Source of the DNA: CAVORB01 sp963736235
Lineage (GTDB): Bacteria > Pseudomonadota > Gammaproteobacteria > Chromatiales > Chromatiaceae
Direction of reading: 5' to 3'
NCBI GenBank assembly: GCA_963736235.1
Contig: CAVTOR010000017.1
Span: 124,001 to 188,000 of the forward strand
DNA: 64,000 nucleotides
Below, in pieces: positions 17,289 to 26,312 of this stretch (its first letter is position 1; each line of letters opens with the position of its first letter). A program made the position numbers and the translations under genes. Under the pieces are notes generated by a model. That model was given only the letters and a program-made list of their open reading frames with translations, searched no databases and was not told where the DNA came from.

Positions 17289-17865
17289 AACCCAATCTCC
17301 TGGTGGCGCCGCCAAGTTGCAGACCAATACCAGCAGCGCGCGAGCTCAGAGTTAAGCGTACATACATCCAGTCACTTCGAAACATACCGCTAGCCCAGGG
17401 CCGCCACAAGCGCGGACAGGTGGAAGGAGGTTGGACATTCTGGGGCGATTCATACCTTGATCTCGGCGTGGTAACCCCAGACGGTATCGGCCGTCAGCGC
17501 AACATCGTTATCGGGGGGCCGGACCGGTCGTGACAGTCGCGAATGGAATCTTCGAGCCCAGCGCGGCGACCGGGCCGGAAACCGGCTCCAGCTCGATGCA
17601 CTCGAACGCAATCTTCCGATAAGCTCGAGAGATCTCGATGACCTCGATGACCTCGATGACCTCGATGACCTCGATGACCTCGATGACCTCGATGACCTCG
17701 ATGACCTCGATGGCCTGGGGGGTGATGGGTCAAAGTTGGGCATCGCCGCTCCTGGGGACGAGGAAATCTGGGCCGAGGAAATCCATTCGCCTGAGTAGGA
17801 CGCGGCGTGGAGATTAGGAAGCCAGCATCGCGGGTTCTTCACGCGCAGGGGCTCGAATTCCGGCT
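17289..17865. other. 577-base gap, no convincing gene
   Basis: No frame shows a recognised domain. A short frame ending near 17533 contains VEGGWTFWGDSYLDLGVVT, which looks protein-like, but I cannot place it. The right half holds the nonamer repeat array listed separately. Confidence 0.5.
17632..17712. repeat. 9-bp tandem repeat (ACCTCGATG)n
   Basis: Eight exact copies of the nonamer ACCTCGATG run from 17641 to 17712, preceded by one degenerate copy (GATCTCGATG). The unit is a multiple of three, so no reading frame would shift with copy number. The complementary strand would encode Ser-Arg-Ser or Gly-His-Arg repeats in an unsupported frame. Confidence 0.9.
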
Positions 17866-18216
17866 CTAAGGGGGGTTACCGCCCGCCTCGGGGACGTAGA
17901 TGTAGGTCGGCGGCACACCCGTGTCAGGGAGCTTGATGGAACTGCTCTCGTAGAAGCTTCCCAGAGAGACGGTCTTGCCTGCGGGGAAATCACCGACCTT
18001 CACTTGATTGGCGGTCACCCGATAGGTGCCGTCACCGGCCGGCATCTGAAAGAACACACGGCAGGGATTCGATTGGCAGGTGCCGGTATCGCCGGGAGCC
18101 AAGGTGATCTCCCCCCAGTCGGTCACGTGTCTGCCCGTCGAGGCGCAGGCTGTTAGCACGGAAGCGACGCCGGTCAACAGCAGCCAGCGGGCAACCGGAC
18201 AGGATTTGTTCTTCAT
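17866..18216 (-). CDS. small lipoprotein of unknown function
   Basis: A 116-residue lipoprotein precursor: basic start MKNKSCPVARW, hydrophobic core, and lipobox LTAC near residue 24. The mature part has a Cys pair (GTCQSNPCRVFFQMPAGDGT) that could form a disulfide in the periplasm, then beta-rich sequence ending proline-rich. No family recognised. It is divergent from the hybrid kinase, with about 210 bases between starts. Confidence 0.68.
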   Translation of the reverse strand: MKNKSCPVARWLLLTGVASVLTACASTGRHVTDWGEITLAPGDTGTCQSNPCRVFFQMPAGDGTYRVTANQVKVGDFPAGKTVSLGSFYESSSIKLPDTGVPPTYIYVPEAGGNPP

Positions 18217-18426
18217 GAAGGCTCCGGGTTTCAGGTTATCGAAACAGGCGCTTGCGGCAACCGAGGTCCCGTCCGGGGGTTTGCCGCTACTGCGATGGCC
18301 CTTGGCCTGGCCGCGGGCGTGACCTGCAGCGTTCGTGGGCGCAGAATGTCAGCGGGCGAGGCCTTTCCAGCGACAGGTTTCATCATGGCCGGTCACACGG
18401 TCTCGCGCATGCCCTGCGATTGTGAC

Positions 18427-21426
18427 ATGACTAGACACCCCAAGTTCACGCTGCTGTTAGGATTGATTCTCCTGACCTCGCTCGGCGCAATCTATTTGCA
18501 GTTCTCGACCGAGGTACGCAGTGAATTGGCACAGCTGGTGCGACGCGGTGAGCATCAACGACAGGTGCTGCGCGCGTCCAAGAACGCGGCATTGAGGACC
18601 GTAGAGGGTCTCAGGGCGGCGGCAGAGAACTATCTGACCCTTTCCGGCTCGACCGCCCTCCGCTACTCACATCTGCTGGGGGAGGTCTCCGACAAGAACG
18701 GCTACGGACTGACTGGGCTGACGCCGCCGTCGGAACCCGAGTCGAGCCTGAATCTGACCGGTTTGGGCAGTTTCGTCGGCGACGCTGCACTCAGGGCCGA
18801 GCTGGACGCGGCCTTGCTGCTCGATCCGATGTTTCGATGGGTGAAAAGCGTCTACCCCGAGACGCCCTGGGTGTATTACCTCTCTCGCCGGCGCTTCATG
18901 TGCGTCTACCCCTATATCCCGTTTGACGATTTCTTCATGGACGACGCCTTCTACGACCTGGACCTGTTCAGCGGCGGCACGCCGGAAAAGAATCCGCTGC
19001 GAAACGCCTACATCACGGAGGTGTACCTCGACGAGGCGGGGAAGGGACTGATGGTCTCGGTGGGCGCCCCGGTTTACCAGCAGGGGGATTTCAAGGGGAT
19101 CGTCGGTTTCGACCTCACCTTGAAAGCGCTCAGCGCGTCATTACAGGAGGACCGCTTCCCGGGTGACCAGCTGTTTCTCGTGAACGACAAGCGCGATGTC
19201 ATCGCGATGGCTGTCGACAGCCATCCGCAAGAAGAATCCTTGGAAAAGCTGTCCTTGAGCGATCTGAGGCCGGGGCTGTTCGAGCTGGCTCTGGCCCATG
19301 TCGACGATCCGGTCCCGGTTCCGTTCGAGCGCTCGAAGGTCGTCGCCTTTGACTCGATTGCCGGGAATTGGATGCTGATTGTCGAGCGACCAACCTGGCG
19401 AGTCTATCGCGCCGCGGCGCTGGCGACGCTGCCGTTGATTGCCTTTCTGGTCATCATCTTCGGCATGCTGGCGCTGTACCTCAAGAGGAAGGAGCGTGAG
19501 GAGCAGATTGCGTCGGAGCGTTCTGTGCGGCGTTTCCGAAATCTCCTTGATGTGTCGACCGACATGATCGCCGTTATCGACGCCTCCAGCGGCCGTTTTC
19601 TGGATGTCAATCGGACCATATGCGAGTTCTCCGGGTTCGACCGCCGAGAGCTCCTGGACAGGCATGCATACGACCTGTCCACCGAGTTCAACTCGGCGGA
19701 GAAATGGCGCGAGGCGGTGGAAGCATTGCGGGAACAGGGAAGGGTATTCCTGGAGGACCGCTGTCGACGAGCGGACGGAAGCTCTTCCATCGTGGAACTC
19801 AGTGTCCACCACGCCCGAGAGGGCGATCGGGAATACATCGTCGTCATCCTGCGTGACATCGCCGATAGGAAAAGGGCCGAGAAGGCATTGAGAAAGGCGA
19901 ATCTGCGGTTCACCTCTCTCTTGGACGGAATCGATGCCCGGGTATACGTGGCCGACATGCGCAGCTACGAACTGCTGTACGTCAACCCGAAGATCGAGGC
20001 CACGCTCGGCGACGTCGCCGGACGGAGGTGTTGGGAGACCATCTATCCCGGGCACAATGGCCCCTGCGACTTCTGCACCAACGACCAACTGCTGGATGCG
20101 CGCGGCGAGCCCGCCGGTGCTTTCTCCTGGGAGTACCAAGACCCCCGTCAGGACGCCTTCCTCTCCTGCACCGACCGCGCAATCCCCTGGGACGATGGAC
20201 GTTACGTCCGGCTCTCACTGGCGTACGACATCACGGAGCGCAAGCGGGAGGAGATGGAGAGAAAGCGGCTCGAACGACGGCTGCAGCAAACCCAGAAGCT
20301 GGAGGCGATCGGGCAGCTCACCGGCGGGATTGCGCACGACTTCAACAACATCCTGGTCAGCGTAACCGGGTTCGCCGAGCTCGCGCGGGCGGAGGCCGGC
20401 AGCAACGTCAAGCTCAAGGAGTATCTGGATCAGATTTCGAAGGCCGGACAGCGCGCGCGCAACCTCATCAGACAGCTGCTCGTATACAGTCGCGGCGATA
20501 CCGACGCCACCGCGGCCGTGGTGGACCTGGTGCCGCAGCTCGATGAAGTCCTGAGTATGCTGCGGCCGATGCTGTCGACGCGGGTCGAGATCAAGAACGA
20601 CTGGCCGGCATCCTCTCCCATGGTCCGCGTCGATCCGGTCCACCTGCAGCAGCTATTGATGAATCTCAGCATCAATGCCCGCGACGCCATGCCTCCAGGC
20701 GGGGCCTTGACGATCTCGGTGTGCCGGCAGTCGTTCCACGGCGAGGAGTGCCAGATCTGTCACGACCGCGTCCAGGGCGAGTGGGTGTGTATTCGGGTGC
20801 AGGACTCGGGCACTGGTATCTCTCCGCACCTGTTGGACAAGATCTTCCAGCCGTTCTACACGACGAAGGAGATCGGTTCCGGAGGCGGCATGGGGTTGGC
20901 CGTGGTGCAGGGGATCGTGAGCACCTATCGGGGTCATATCCTGGTGGAATCGCGGGTGGGGGAGGGCACGAGATTCGACATACTGCTGCCGCCAGCCTCC
21001 GACTCCGAAAACCGGGGCGAATCCGCCCGCGAGGTGCTCGCGGACCAGGACCTGCGAGACCGAAGGATCCTGGTGGTGGACGACGAGGCGGTGGTCCGCC
21101 TGTTTCTGAGCAGGGTTCTCACGGCGGCGAAGGCGGATATCGTGCTGTGCGCCAGCGGCGCGGAGGCACTGGAGGCGTTCCGCAACGCGCGGGACGAGTT
21201 CAGCCTGTTGCTGACTGATCAGAGTATGCCGGGCATGAGCGGCGTCGGTTTGGTGCGCGAGATCCGCAAGTTGGACACGAGCTTGCCGGTATTGATCTTC
21301 AGCGGCTACGCGGGGGCCGTGGGGGAACGGGATATATCGGAGCTGCGGATCGACGGGGTGCTGATGAAGCCCCTGACGCCGGGCGAGTTGGTTGCCGCCA
21401 TCAACCGCGCCCTCGCACCCCGGTGA
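18427..21426 (+). CDS. membrane-bound hybrid sensor histidine kinase (Cache-like, PAS-PAS, HisKA, HATPase, REC)
   Basis: About 999 residues. Order: one N-terminal helix (FTLLLGLILLTSLGAIYLQF), a periplasmic sensor of about 300 residues resembling a Cache domain (WVKSVYPETPWVYYLSRRRF), a second helix, then a PAS domain (STDMIAVIDASSGRFLDVNR). The second PAS domain carries a Cys set (RRCWETIYPGHNGPCDFC). A HisKA motif IGQLTGGIAHDFNNILVS, an HATPase domain with GSGGGMGLAVVQGIVSTYRG and a C-terminal receiver (ILVVDDEAVV, phospho-acceptor Asp in LLLTDQSMPG) follow. ATG 18427 directly precedes the basic TRHPK and helix; longer starts at 18295, 18385 and 18409 are possible. No output partner lies next to it. 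Confidence 0.88.
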   Translation: MTRHPKFTLLLGLILLTSLGAIYLQFSTEVRSELAQLVRRGEHQRQVLRASKNAALRTVEGLRAAAENYLTLSGSTALRYSHLLGEVSDKNGYGLTGLTPPSEPESSLNLTGLGSFVGDAALRAELDAALLLDPMFRWVKSVYPETPWVYYLSRRRFMCVYPYIPFDDFFMDDAFYDLDLFSGGTPEKNPLRNAYITEVYLDEAGKGLMVSVGAPVYQQGDFKGIVGFDLTLKALSASLQEDRFPGDQLFLVNDKRDVIAMAVDSHPQEESLEKLSLSDLRPGLFELALAHVDDPVPVPFERSKVVAFDSIAGNWMLIVERPTWRVYRAAALATLPLIAFLVIIFGMLALYLKRKEREEQIASERSVRRFRNLLDVSTDMIAVIDASSGRFLDVNRTICEFSGFDRRELLDRHAYDLSTEFNSAEKWREAVEALREQGRVFLEDRCRRADGSSSIVELSVHHAREGDREYIVVILRDIADRKRAEKALRKANLRFTSLLDGIDARVYVADMRSYELLYVNPKIEATLGDVAGRRCWETIYPGHNGPCDFCTNDQLLDARGEPAGAFSWEYQDPRQDAFLSCTDRAIPWDDGRYVRLSLAYDITERKREEMERKRLERRLQQTQKLEAIGQLTGGIAHDFNNILVSVTGFAELARAEAGSNVKLKEYLDQISKAGQRARNLIRQLLVYSRGDTDATAAVVDLVPQLDEVLSMLRPMLSTRVEIKNDWPASSPMVRVDPVHLQQLLMNLSINARDAMPPGGALTISVCRQSFHGEECQICHDRVQGEWVCIRVQDSGTGISPHLLDKIFQPFYTTKEIGSGGGMGLAVVQGIVSTYRGHILVESRVGEGTRFDILLPPASDSENRGESAREVLADQDLRDRRILVVDDEAVVRLFLSRVLTAAKADIVLCASGAEALEAFRNARDEFSLLLTDQSMPGMSGVGLVREIRKLDTSLPVLIFSGYAGAVGERDISELRIDGVLMKPLTPGELVAAINRALAPR

Positions 21427-21466
21427 GCACGAGACCGAGCTGCGGCCAGAGCCGGGCGGGCAGGCT

Positions 21467-22123
21467 TCAAAATCCCAGGAGGGGCCGCACTACCCGTCCG
21501 AGCAGGTTGCTGAAACGCAGCGGCGCGTCGGTTGCGACGATGCAGATGCAGGGCTCGGCCGTGTCCGCGATCGGCTGGTGGTGAACATCAGGGTCGAGGT
21601 CCGCCAAGTCGCCAGGTCCGAAACGCCCGATTTCGTCCGCATAGGAGCCGCGCAGTACCAGTGTCAGCTCGGAGCCCTGGTGACCGTGGTGCGGAATCGT
21701 GGTGCCCGGGGCGATGGAGAGCAGGCGCACCGCACCGCGTTCACTCGCGATTCCGGACAACGGGAACTGGCGCACGCCCGGGACGACGCCGCGCCAGCGC
21801 ACGCCATCCAGACCGTCCGGCAGCCAAGGGGCGAGCACCGCGGGTATTTCTCCAGTTGCCGGCAACCTCGCCGCGGGCCTCGGAGCCTCCGGCGCATCCG
21901 CCGCGACGCGCGCCCAGACCTTGTCGAAGGATTCATCCCGCAGGGGCGCGGTCTCCAATCGCTCGATGAGCATGCCCCCCAGGTGCTCGGCCTCTGCAAG
22001 CCGTTCGCGGCAGCGCCCGCACCATGCCAGGTGCGCCGCGATGGTCAGGGACAATCCTTCCGTCACGGCCCCCGCGGCGTACGAGACGATGGTTGCGTCA
22101 TCCGGATGGTGGCGGGGCTTCAT
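21467..22123 (-). CDS. chrR: ChrR-type zinc/cupin anti-sigma factor
   Basis: A 218-residue anti-sigma factor that holds the adjacent ECF sigma factor inactive until singlet oxygen or organic peroxide is sensed. The N-terminal zinc domain shows H6, H31, C35 and C38, the same spacing as the zinc ligands known in Rhodobacter sphaeroides ChrR. The C-terminal cupin-like domain has H146, H148, E152 and H182 (TTIPHHGHQGSELTLVL, DPDVHHQPI), also as in that family. Its ATG overlaps the sigma-factor stop in an ATGA, giving 1:1 coupling. A promoter of the matching type precedes the pair. Confidence 0.9.
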   Translation of the reverse strand: MKPRHHPDDATIVSYAAGAVTEGLSLTIAAHLAWCGRCRERLAEAEHLGGMLIERLETAPLRDESFDKVWARVAADAPEAPRPAARLPATGEIPAVLAPWLPDGLDGVRWRGVVPGVRQFPLSGIASERGAVRLLSIAPGTTIPHHGHQGSELTLVLRGSYADEIGRFGPGDLADLDPDVHHQPIADTAEPCICIVATDAPLRFSNLLGRVVRPLLGF

Positions 22124-22716
22124 TCGGCTTCTCCCAGGGCGGTTCGCAGCTTTCCGAAGGCGAGGCGCAGTCGCGACTTGACCGTGCCCAGAGGGACGTC
22201 CAGACGTGCGCCGATTTCCGAGTGGCTCAGTCCTTCGAAGAACGCGAGCCGCACCACCTGCATCTGGTCGTGCGGAAGCGACCCCACCAGTGCCAGGAGC
22301 TTGTCCGCGTCGATGCGGTCCATCGCGCGCTCGTGCCCATCTTGGCCGGCGTCGTTTAGCTCGAGTTCAGGGTCCAGCTCCACCTCGTGAACCCGCTGTT
22401 TGCGCAGCCGGTCGATTCGAAGATTCCGTGCGATAGTGAAGATCCAGGCCGCCGGTGTCGCGCGGCCTGAGTCGAAGCGCTCGGCCTTCCTCCACACCTG
22501 CACCAAGGTTTCCTGCGCCAGGTCCTCGGCGAAAGCCGCGTCTGCACCGAGTCGCCGCATGTAGCTCTTCAGCTTCGGGGCGAAATATCTGAAAAGGTGC
22601 TCGAACGCCGTTCGGTCCCGGCTCGCCGCGATCCTCTCCATCCAGAGCACCACGTCATTCCGCAACTGCCGCAAATCCTCGTGCGGGCAGGTCGGCTCGA
22701 TCATCGCGTGAAGCAT
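22120..22716 (-). CDS. rpoE: RNA polymerase ECF sigma factor (ECF11/RpoE type)
   Basis: A 198-residue extracytoplasmic-function sigma factor. Region 2 contains FRYFAPKLKSYMRRLG, DLAQETLVQVWRKAERF and TPAAWIFTIARNLRIDRLRK. Region 4 contains LPHDQMQVVRLAFFEGLSHS and LDVPLGTVKSRLRLAFGKLR. The overlap with chrR and the surrounding photooxidative-stress genes place it in the ECF11 group, which governs responses to singlet oxygen. The ATG at 22716 has GGGGAG about 10 bases upstream; ATG 22704 is an alternative. A TGATCC-N18-TACCAA element upstream suggests autoregulation. Confidence 0.9.
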   Translation of the reverse strand: MLHAMIEPTCPHEDLRQLRNDVVLWMERIAASRDRTAFEHLFRYFAPKLKSYMRRLGADAAFAEDLAQETLVQVWRKAERFDSGRATPAAWIFTIARNLRIDRLRKQRVHEVELDPELELNDAGQDGHERAMDRIDADKLLALVGSLPHDQMQVVRLAFFEGLSHSEIGARLDVPLGTVKSRLRLAFGKLRTALGEAE

Positions 22717-22743
22717 GTGTGGCGGTCTCCCCGGCGGTAACCC

Positions 22744-22773
22744 TTGGTACGTGTATCAGTCGTGGCTGGATCA
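22744..22773 (-). promoter_or_regulatory. candidate RpoE/ECF11 promoter for rpoE-chrR
   Basis: On the complementary strand, TGATCC (22773-22768) is followed after exactly 18 bases by TACCAA (22749-22744). The -35 matches the TGATCC box known for RpoE-ChrR regulons. The -10 lies 27 bases before the rpoE start codon. The same arrangement recurs at two other places in the block. Confidence 0.6.
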
Positions 22774-22841
22774 GCGCGCCCCACATAAGCGTGTTCGCCT
22801 GCCGGCACAAGGCTGAGTCCTACGGTGGCGTTCGGAGCCTG

Positions 22842-22871
22842 TGATCCGTTTGTCGACATTGTGCGTACTGC
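22842..22871 (+). promoter_or_regulatory. candidate RpoE/ECF11 promoter for the FAD-oxidoreductase operon
   Basis: TGATCC (22842-22847), an 18-base spacer, then TACTGC (22866-22871), 39 bases before the ATG at 22911. It is divergent from, and similar to, the rpoE-chrR promoter in the same gap. Confidence 0.6.
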
Positions 22872-22910
22872 TAAGCATGTTTGTCTAGTACAAGAAGAGA
22901 TAACCTTAAC

Positions 22911-24266
22911 ATGCGTACGACACCAGTCCGTTACAACGTTGCCGTGATCGGCGCCGGCATCTCCGGCATGTCCGCCGCTTGGCTGCTCGCGCAACGCCAC
23001 CGCGTCACCGTTTACGAGAAGGACGACCGCATCGGCGGTCATTCGAACACGGTGACAGTGCCCGGACCGGACGGTGACCTGAATGTCGACACAGGCTTCA
23101 TCGTCTACAACGAACGCAACTACCCGAACCTGTCGGCCCTGTTTCGCCACCTCGACGTCCCTACACGGGCGTCGGACATGTCGTTCTCGGCCTCGTTGGA
23201 CGGCGGTGGGTTCGAGTACGCCGGCTCCGGACCGAGCGGGCTTCTGGCTCAGCCCGCCAACGCGTTGCGGCCCCGAATGTGGCGGATGGTGAGGGATATC
23301 CTGCGCTTTTATCGTGAGGCGCCGGCGGCACTCGACGAGCGCGTCTCGCCCGAGCTGACGCTGGGGGACTACCTGAACGCGGGGGGATACAGTCCGGAAT
23401 TGGCGCGCGATCACCTACTTCCGATGGGGTCTGCCATCTGGTCGACCCCGGTCGCGGACATGCTCGACTACCCTTTGGCTTCCTTCGTGCGCTTCTGCGA
23501 GAACCACGGCCTGCTGACCCTCCAGGACCGCCCCCAGTGGCGCACCGTGGTCGGCGGCAGCCACTCCTACGTCGAGCGGCTGACCGCCGCGTACCGCGCA
23601 GGCGTGCTACTCAACACGGCAGTGACGTCGGTGCGCAGGGATGGTTCCAAGGTGCGCGTCGAGGACAGGCAGGGCGATGTACGCGAGTTCGATCATGTCG
23701 TGATCGCCGCGCACGCCGACCAGGCGTTGCGCATGCTCGCCGACGCGGACGGGGCGGAACGGCGCCTGCTGGGTGCCTTCCGCTACGAGCGCAACCTGGC
23801 GATGCTGCACACGGACGAGGCGCTGATGCCCCGTCGCCGGCGCGCGTGGGCCAGCTGGAATTTCCTGAGCCAGGGACGCGGCGAGGAGCAAAAGGTTTGC
23901 GTTACCTACTGGATGAACCGGCTGCAGGAACTGCCAGAAAATCGACCGCTGTTCGTCACGCTCAATCCCATCCGGTCGCCGAAGGAGGGCAGCGTGCTAC
24001 GTAGCTTCGTTTATCACCATCCGACGTTCGACCGCGCGGCGGTCAGCGCCCAGAGGCTGCTGTGGAACTTGCAAGGCACGCGCCGCACCTGGTTCTGCGG
24101 CTCCTACTTCGGACATGGATTCCACGAGGACGGACTGCAGGCGGGCCTGTCGGTGGCCGAGCAGCTCGGCGGCGTGCAACGGCCGTGGAGCGTCGCGGAG
24201 CCGAACGGCCGCATTTTCTGCCATGCGCCCGAAACGGCGGCCATCCCGCGGGAGCAAGCGGCATGA
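22911..24266 (+). CDS. NAD(P)/FAD-dependent oxidoreductase, amine-oxidase-like
   Basis: A 451-residue flavoprotein. The dinucleotide-binding motif is VIGAGISGMSAAWLLAQ near the N-terminus, followed by YEKDDRIGGHSNTV and VDTGFIVYNERNYPNLSALF. The C-terminus has WFCGSYFGHGFHEDGLQAGL, the second flavin-contact region. This group of FAD enzymes is regularly found with DUF1365 and a CFA-synthase-like methyltransferase in ChrR regulons, where a role in modifying unsaturated or methylated membrane fatty acids is inferred. It is first in a five-gene operon with an ECF-type promoter. Its end overlaps DUF1365 by an ATGA. Confidence 0.86.
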   Translation: MRTTPVRYNVAVIGAGISGMSAAWLLAQRHRVTVYEKDDRIGGHSNTVTVPGPDGDLNVDTGFIVYNERNYPNLSALFRHLDVPTRASDMSFSASLDGGGFEYAGSGPSGLLAQPANALRPRMWRMVRDILRFYREAPAALDERVSPELTLGDYLNAGGYSPELARDHLLPMGSAIWSTPVADMLDYPLASFVRFCENHGLLTLQDRPQWRTVVGGSHSYVERLTAAYRAGVLLNTAVTSVRRDGSKVRVEDRQGDVREFDHVVIAAHADQALRMLADADGAERRLLGAFRYERNLAMLHTDEALMPRRRRAWASWNFLSQGRGEEQKVCVTYWMNRLQELPENRPLFVTLNPIRSPKEGSVLRSFVYHHPTFDRAAVSAQRLLWNLQGTRRTWFCGSYFGHGFHEDGLQAGLSVAEQLGGVQRPWSVAEPNGRIFCHAPETAAIPREQAA

Positions 24267-25039
24267 GTCTATCTGCCCTGTACGTCGGTAAGGTCGGCCA
24301 TCAGCGACACGGTCCGCGCCGCCACCGGCTCGACTACCGCGTGTTCTCGATGTTGATGGATCTGGACGAGCTCCCGGAGCTAGACAGTAGACTTCGGTTT
24401 TTCGGCCACAACCGGCTTGCGCTGCTCTCCCTATACGACCGCGACCACGGGCCGGGCGACGGCTCGGCGCTGACGCCCTATGTCCGGGGGCTGCTGGCGA
24501 AAGCCGGGATCGATGACGCTGACGGGACCATCCGCCTGCTGTGCTACCCCCGCTTGCTGGGATACGTGTTCAATCCTTTGAGCGTTTACTACTGCTACCG
24601 CAAGGACGGCCGCCTGCGGGCCTTGATTTACGAAGTCAACAACACCTTCGGCGAGCGTCACAGCTATCTGATTCCGGTGAAAGACGATGTAGGCGTGATC
24701 CGCCAATCCTGCGAGAAGTCGATGTACGTCTCGCCCTTCCTGCCGATGGATTGCACCTACCACTTCCGCGTCCGTAGGCCCGGCGATCGGCTTAGCCTGG
24801 CGATCCATGAGACCCAAGGAGGACAACCGATACTCGACGCCTGGTTCACCGGCGAGCAACGGCCACTGACGGATGCCAGCCTTCTGAAGGCGGCCCTGAG
24901 CATTCCGTTGATGACGATCAAGGTCGTGGTCGGAATCCACTGGGAGGCATTCAAGCTCTGGCGCAAGGGCGTCCCACTGTTCCGGCACGACCCCGCGCCC
25001 CAGCGTGCGGTCAGCATGATCGATCCCACCAAGTCCTGA
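24263..25039 (+). CDS. DUF1365 domain-containing protein
   Basis: A 258-residue DUF1365 protein: LSALYVGKVGHQRHGPRRHR, LDYRVFSMLMDLDELPEL, LLCYPRLLGYVFNPLSVYYC and EVNNTFGERHSYLIPV. No signal peptide is evident. The biochemical role is unknown, but the family travels with the FAD oxidoreductase and CFA-like enzyme on either side, suggesting work on the same lipid substrate. The start lies in an ATGA overlap. Confidence 0.87.
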   Translation: MSLSALYVGKVGHQRHGPRRHRLDYRVFSMLMDLDELPELDSRLRFFGHNRLALLSLYDRDHGPGDGSALTPYVRGLLAKAGIDDADGTIRLLCYPRLLGYVFNPLSVYYCYRKDGRLRALIYEVNNTFGERHSYLIPVKDDVGVIRQSCEKSMYVSPFLPMDCTYHFRVRRPGDRLSLAIHETQGGQPILDAWFTGEQRPLTDASLLKAALSIPLMTIKVVVGIHWEAFKLWRKGVPLFRHDPAPQRAVSMIDPTKS

Positions 25040-25055
25040 GTTCCGAGAGACCACG

Positions 25056-26312
25056 ATGAGCACAGACCACAATTGCACAGCAGAATACCCGTCGAGCCCT
25101 ATCACTCGGCCTCGATCATTCGCAAGCGGCTGGTATGACCGACTTCTGTCGCGGGCGGTGACTGCCATGGCCGCGAGAATCCGCGTCGGGCGCCTGACCC
25201 TGCGGCTGCCGGACGGAAGCGTGCATGCGTTCAGTGGCGGTGGCGAGCACGGCCCACACGCGTCCCTGCAAATCCGCACTGGTGCGGGGTTGCGCCGCCT
25301 CGTCTACGGGGGCGATATCGGCTTCGCGCAGAGCTATGTCGACGGGCACTGTCACACCCCGGATTTGCGGGCACTGATGGAACTCGCGGCGAGTAACGAG
25401 GGGGCGCTGAGCGCCAACTTGCGCGGCAGCGCGGTCGCACGCTGGCTCAATCGTGCCTACCACCGGCTGCGCGCCAACAGTCGGCGCGGCAGCCGGCGCA
25501 ATATCGCCTTCCACTACGACCTTGGGAACGGCTTTTACCGGCGCTGGCTCGACCCGGGGATGAGTTACTCGTCCGCGATTTTCGAGCGGCCAGATCAGCC
25601 GCTCGCCGAGGCGCAGGACCTGAAGTATCGCCGCATCGGCGATCTCGCCGGGCTGCAGCCCGGGAACTCGATCCTGGAGATCGGGTGTGGCTGGGGTGGC
25701 TTCATGGAGAAGGCCGCCCGATCGGGATGCCGTGTCGAGGGCATCACGCTCAGCAAGGAGCAGCTCGCCTACGCCAACGAACGCATGGTGTCGCAGGGGC
25801 TCCAGGCTCAGGCCGCGGCAAACCTGACCGATTATCGCGACACCCACGGCGAGTACGACGCCGTGGTCTCCATCGAGATGCTCGAGGCCGTGGGAGAGGA
25901 GCACTGGCCGCAGTATTTTCAAACGCTGCGCGAGCGTCTCAAGCCCGGCGCCGCGGCGGTCGTGCAGGTCATCACGATCGCCGAGGAGCGCTTTGACGCC
26001 TACCGAGGGCGCACCGACTTCATCCAACGCTACATCTTCCCCGGGGGCATGCTTCCAACCCCATCGATCCTCCATCGTCAGGCGGCCGCCGCGGGGCTGG
26101 TGGTGGACCACCAAGAGACCTTCGGGTCGTCCTATGCCCGTACGCTGGAGGTCTGGCGTCGACATTTCATCGATGCCTGGGAGGACATCGCCGCCGAGGG
26201 GTTTGACGAGCGGTTCCGACGGCTCTGGGAATACTACCTCTGCTATTGCGAGACGGGCTTCAGCTCAGGCTCTATCGATGTCGGCATCTACCGCTTCCGT
26301 CGCCCGGCCTGA
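25056..26312 (+). CDS. cyclopropane-fatty-acid-phospholipid synthase family methyltransferase
   Basis: A 418-residue SAM-dependent methyltransferase of the CFA synthase family, which adds a methylene or methyl group to double bonds of phospholipid acyl chains. Seen: NIAFHYDLGNGFYRRWLDPG, MSYSSAIFE, motif I ILEIGCGWGGF, EGITLSKEQLAYANERM and VSIEMLEAVGEEHWPQYF, then FIQRYIFPGGMLP. The length is typical. In a ChrR-controlled operon, a product other than plain cyclopropane, such as a methyl-branched or furan precursor, is conceivable but unproven. Confidence 0.9.
   Translation: MSTDHNCTAEYPSSPITRPRSFASGWYDRLLSRAVTAMAARIRVGRLTLRLPDGSVHAFSGGGEHGPHASLQIRTGAGLRRLVYGGDIGFAQSYVDGHCHTPDLRALMELAASNEGALSANLRGSAVARWLNRAYHRLRANSRRGSRRNIAFHYDLGNGFYRRWLDPGMSYSSAIFERPDQPLAEAQDLKYRRIGDLAGLQPGNSILEIGCGWGGFMEKAARSGCRVEGITLSKEQLAYANERMVSQGLQAQAAANLTDYRDTHGEYDAVVSIEMLEAVGEEHWPQYFQTLRERLKPGAAAVVQVITIAEERFDAYRGRTDFIQRYIFPGGMLPTPSILHRQAAAAGLVVDHQETFGSSYARTLEVWRRHFIDAWEDIAAEGFDERFRRLWEYYLCYCETGFSSGSIDVGIYRFRRPA

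Noticed and set aside
17632..17712. CRISPR array
   Set aside because: The repeats are 9 bases, directly contiguous and without spacers; no cas genes are present.
17450..17842. A minus-strand frame encoding Ser-Arg-Ser repeats
   Set aside because: The repeat alone creates the frame; outside it there is no protein-like sequence and no ribosome-binding site.
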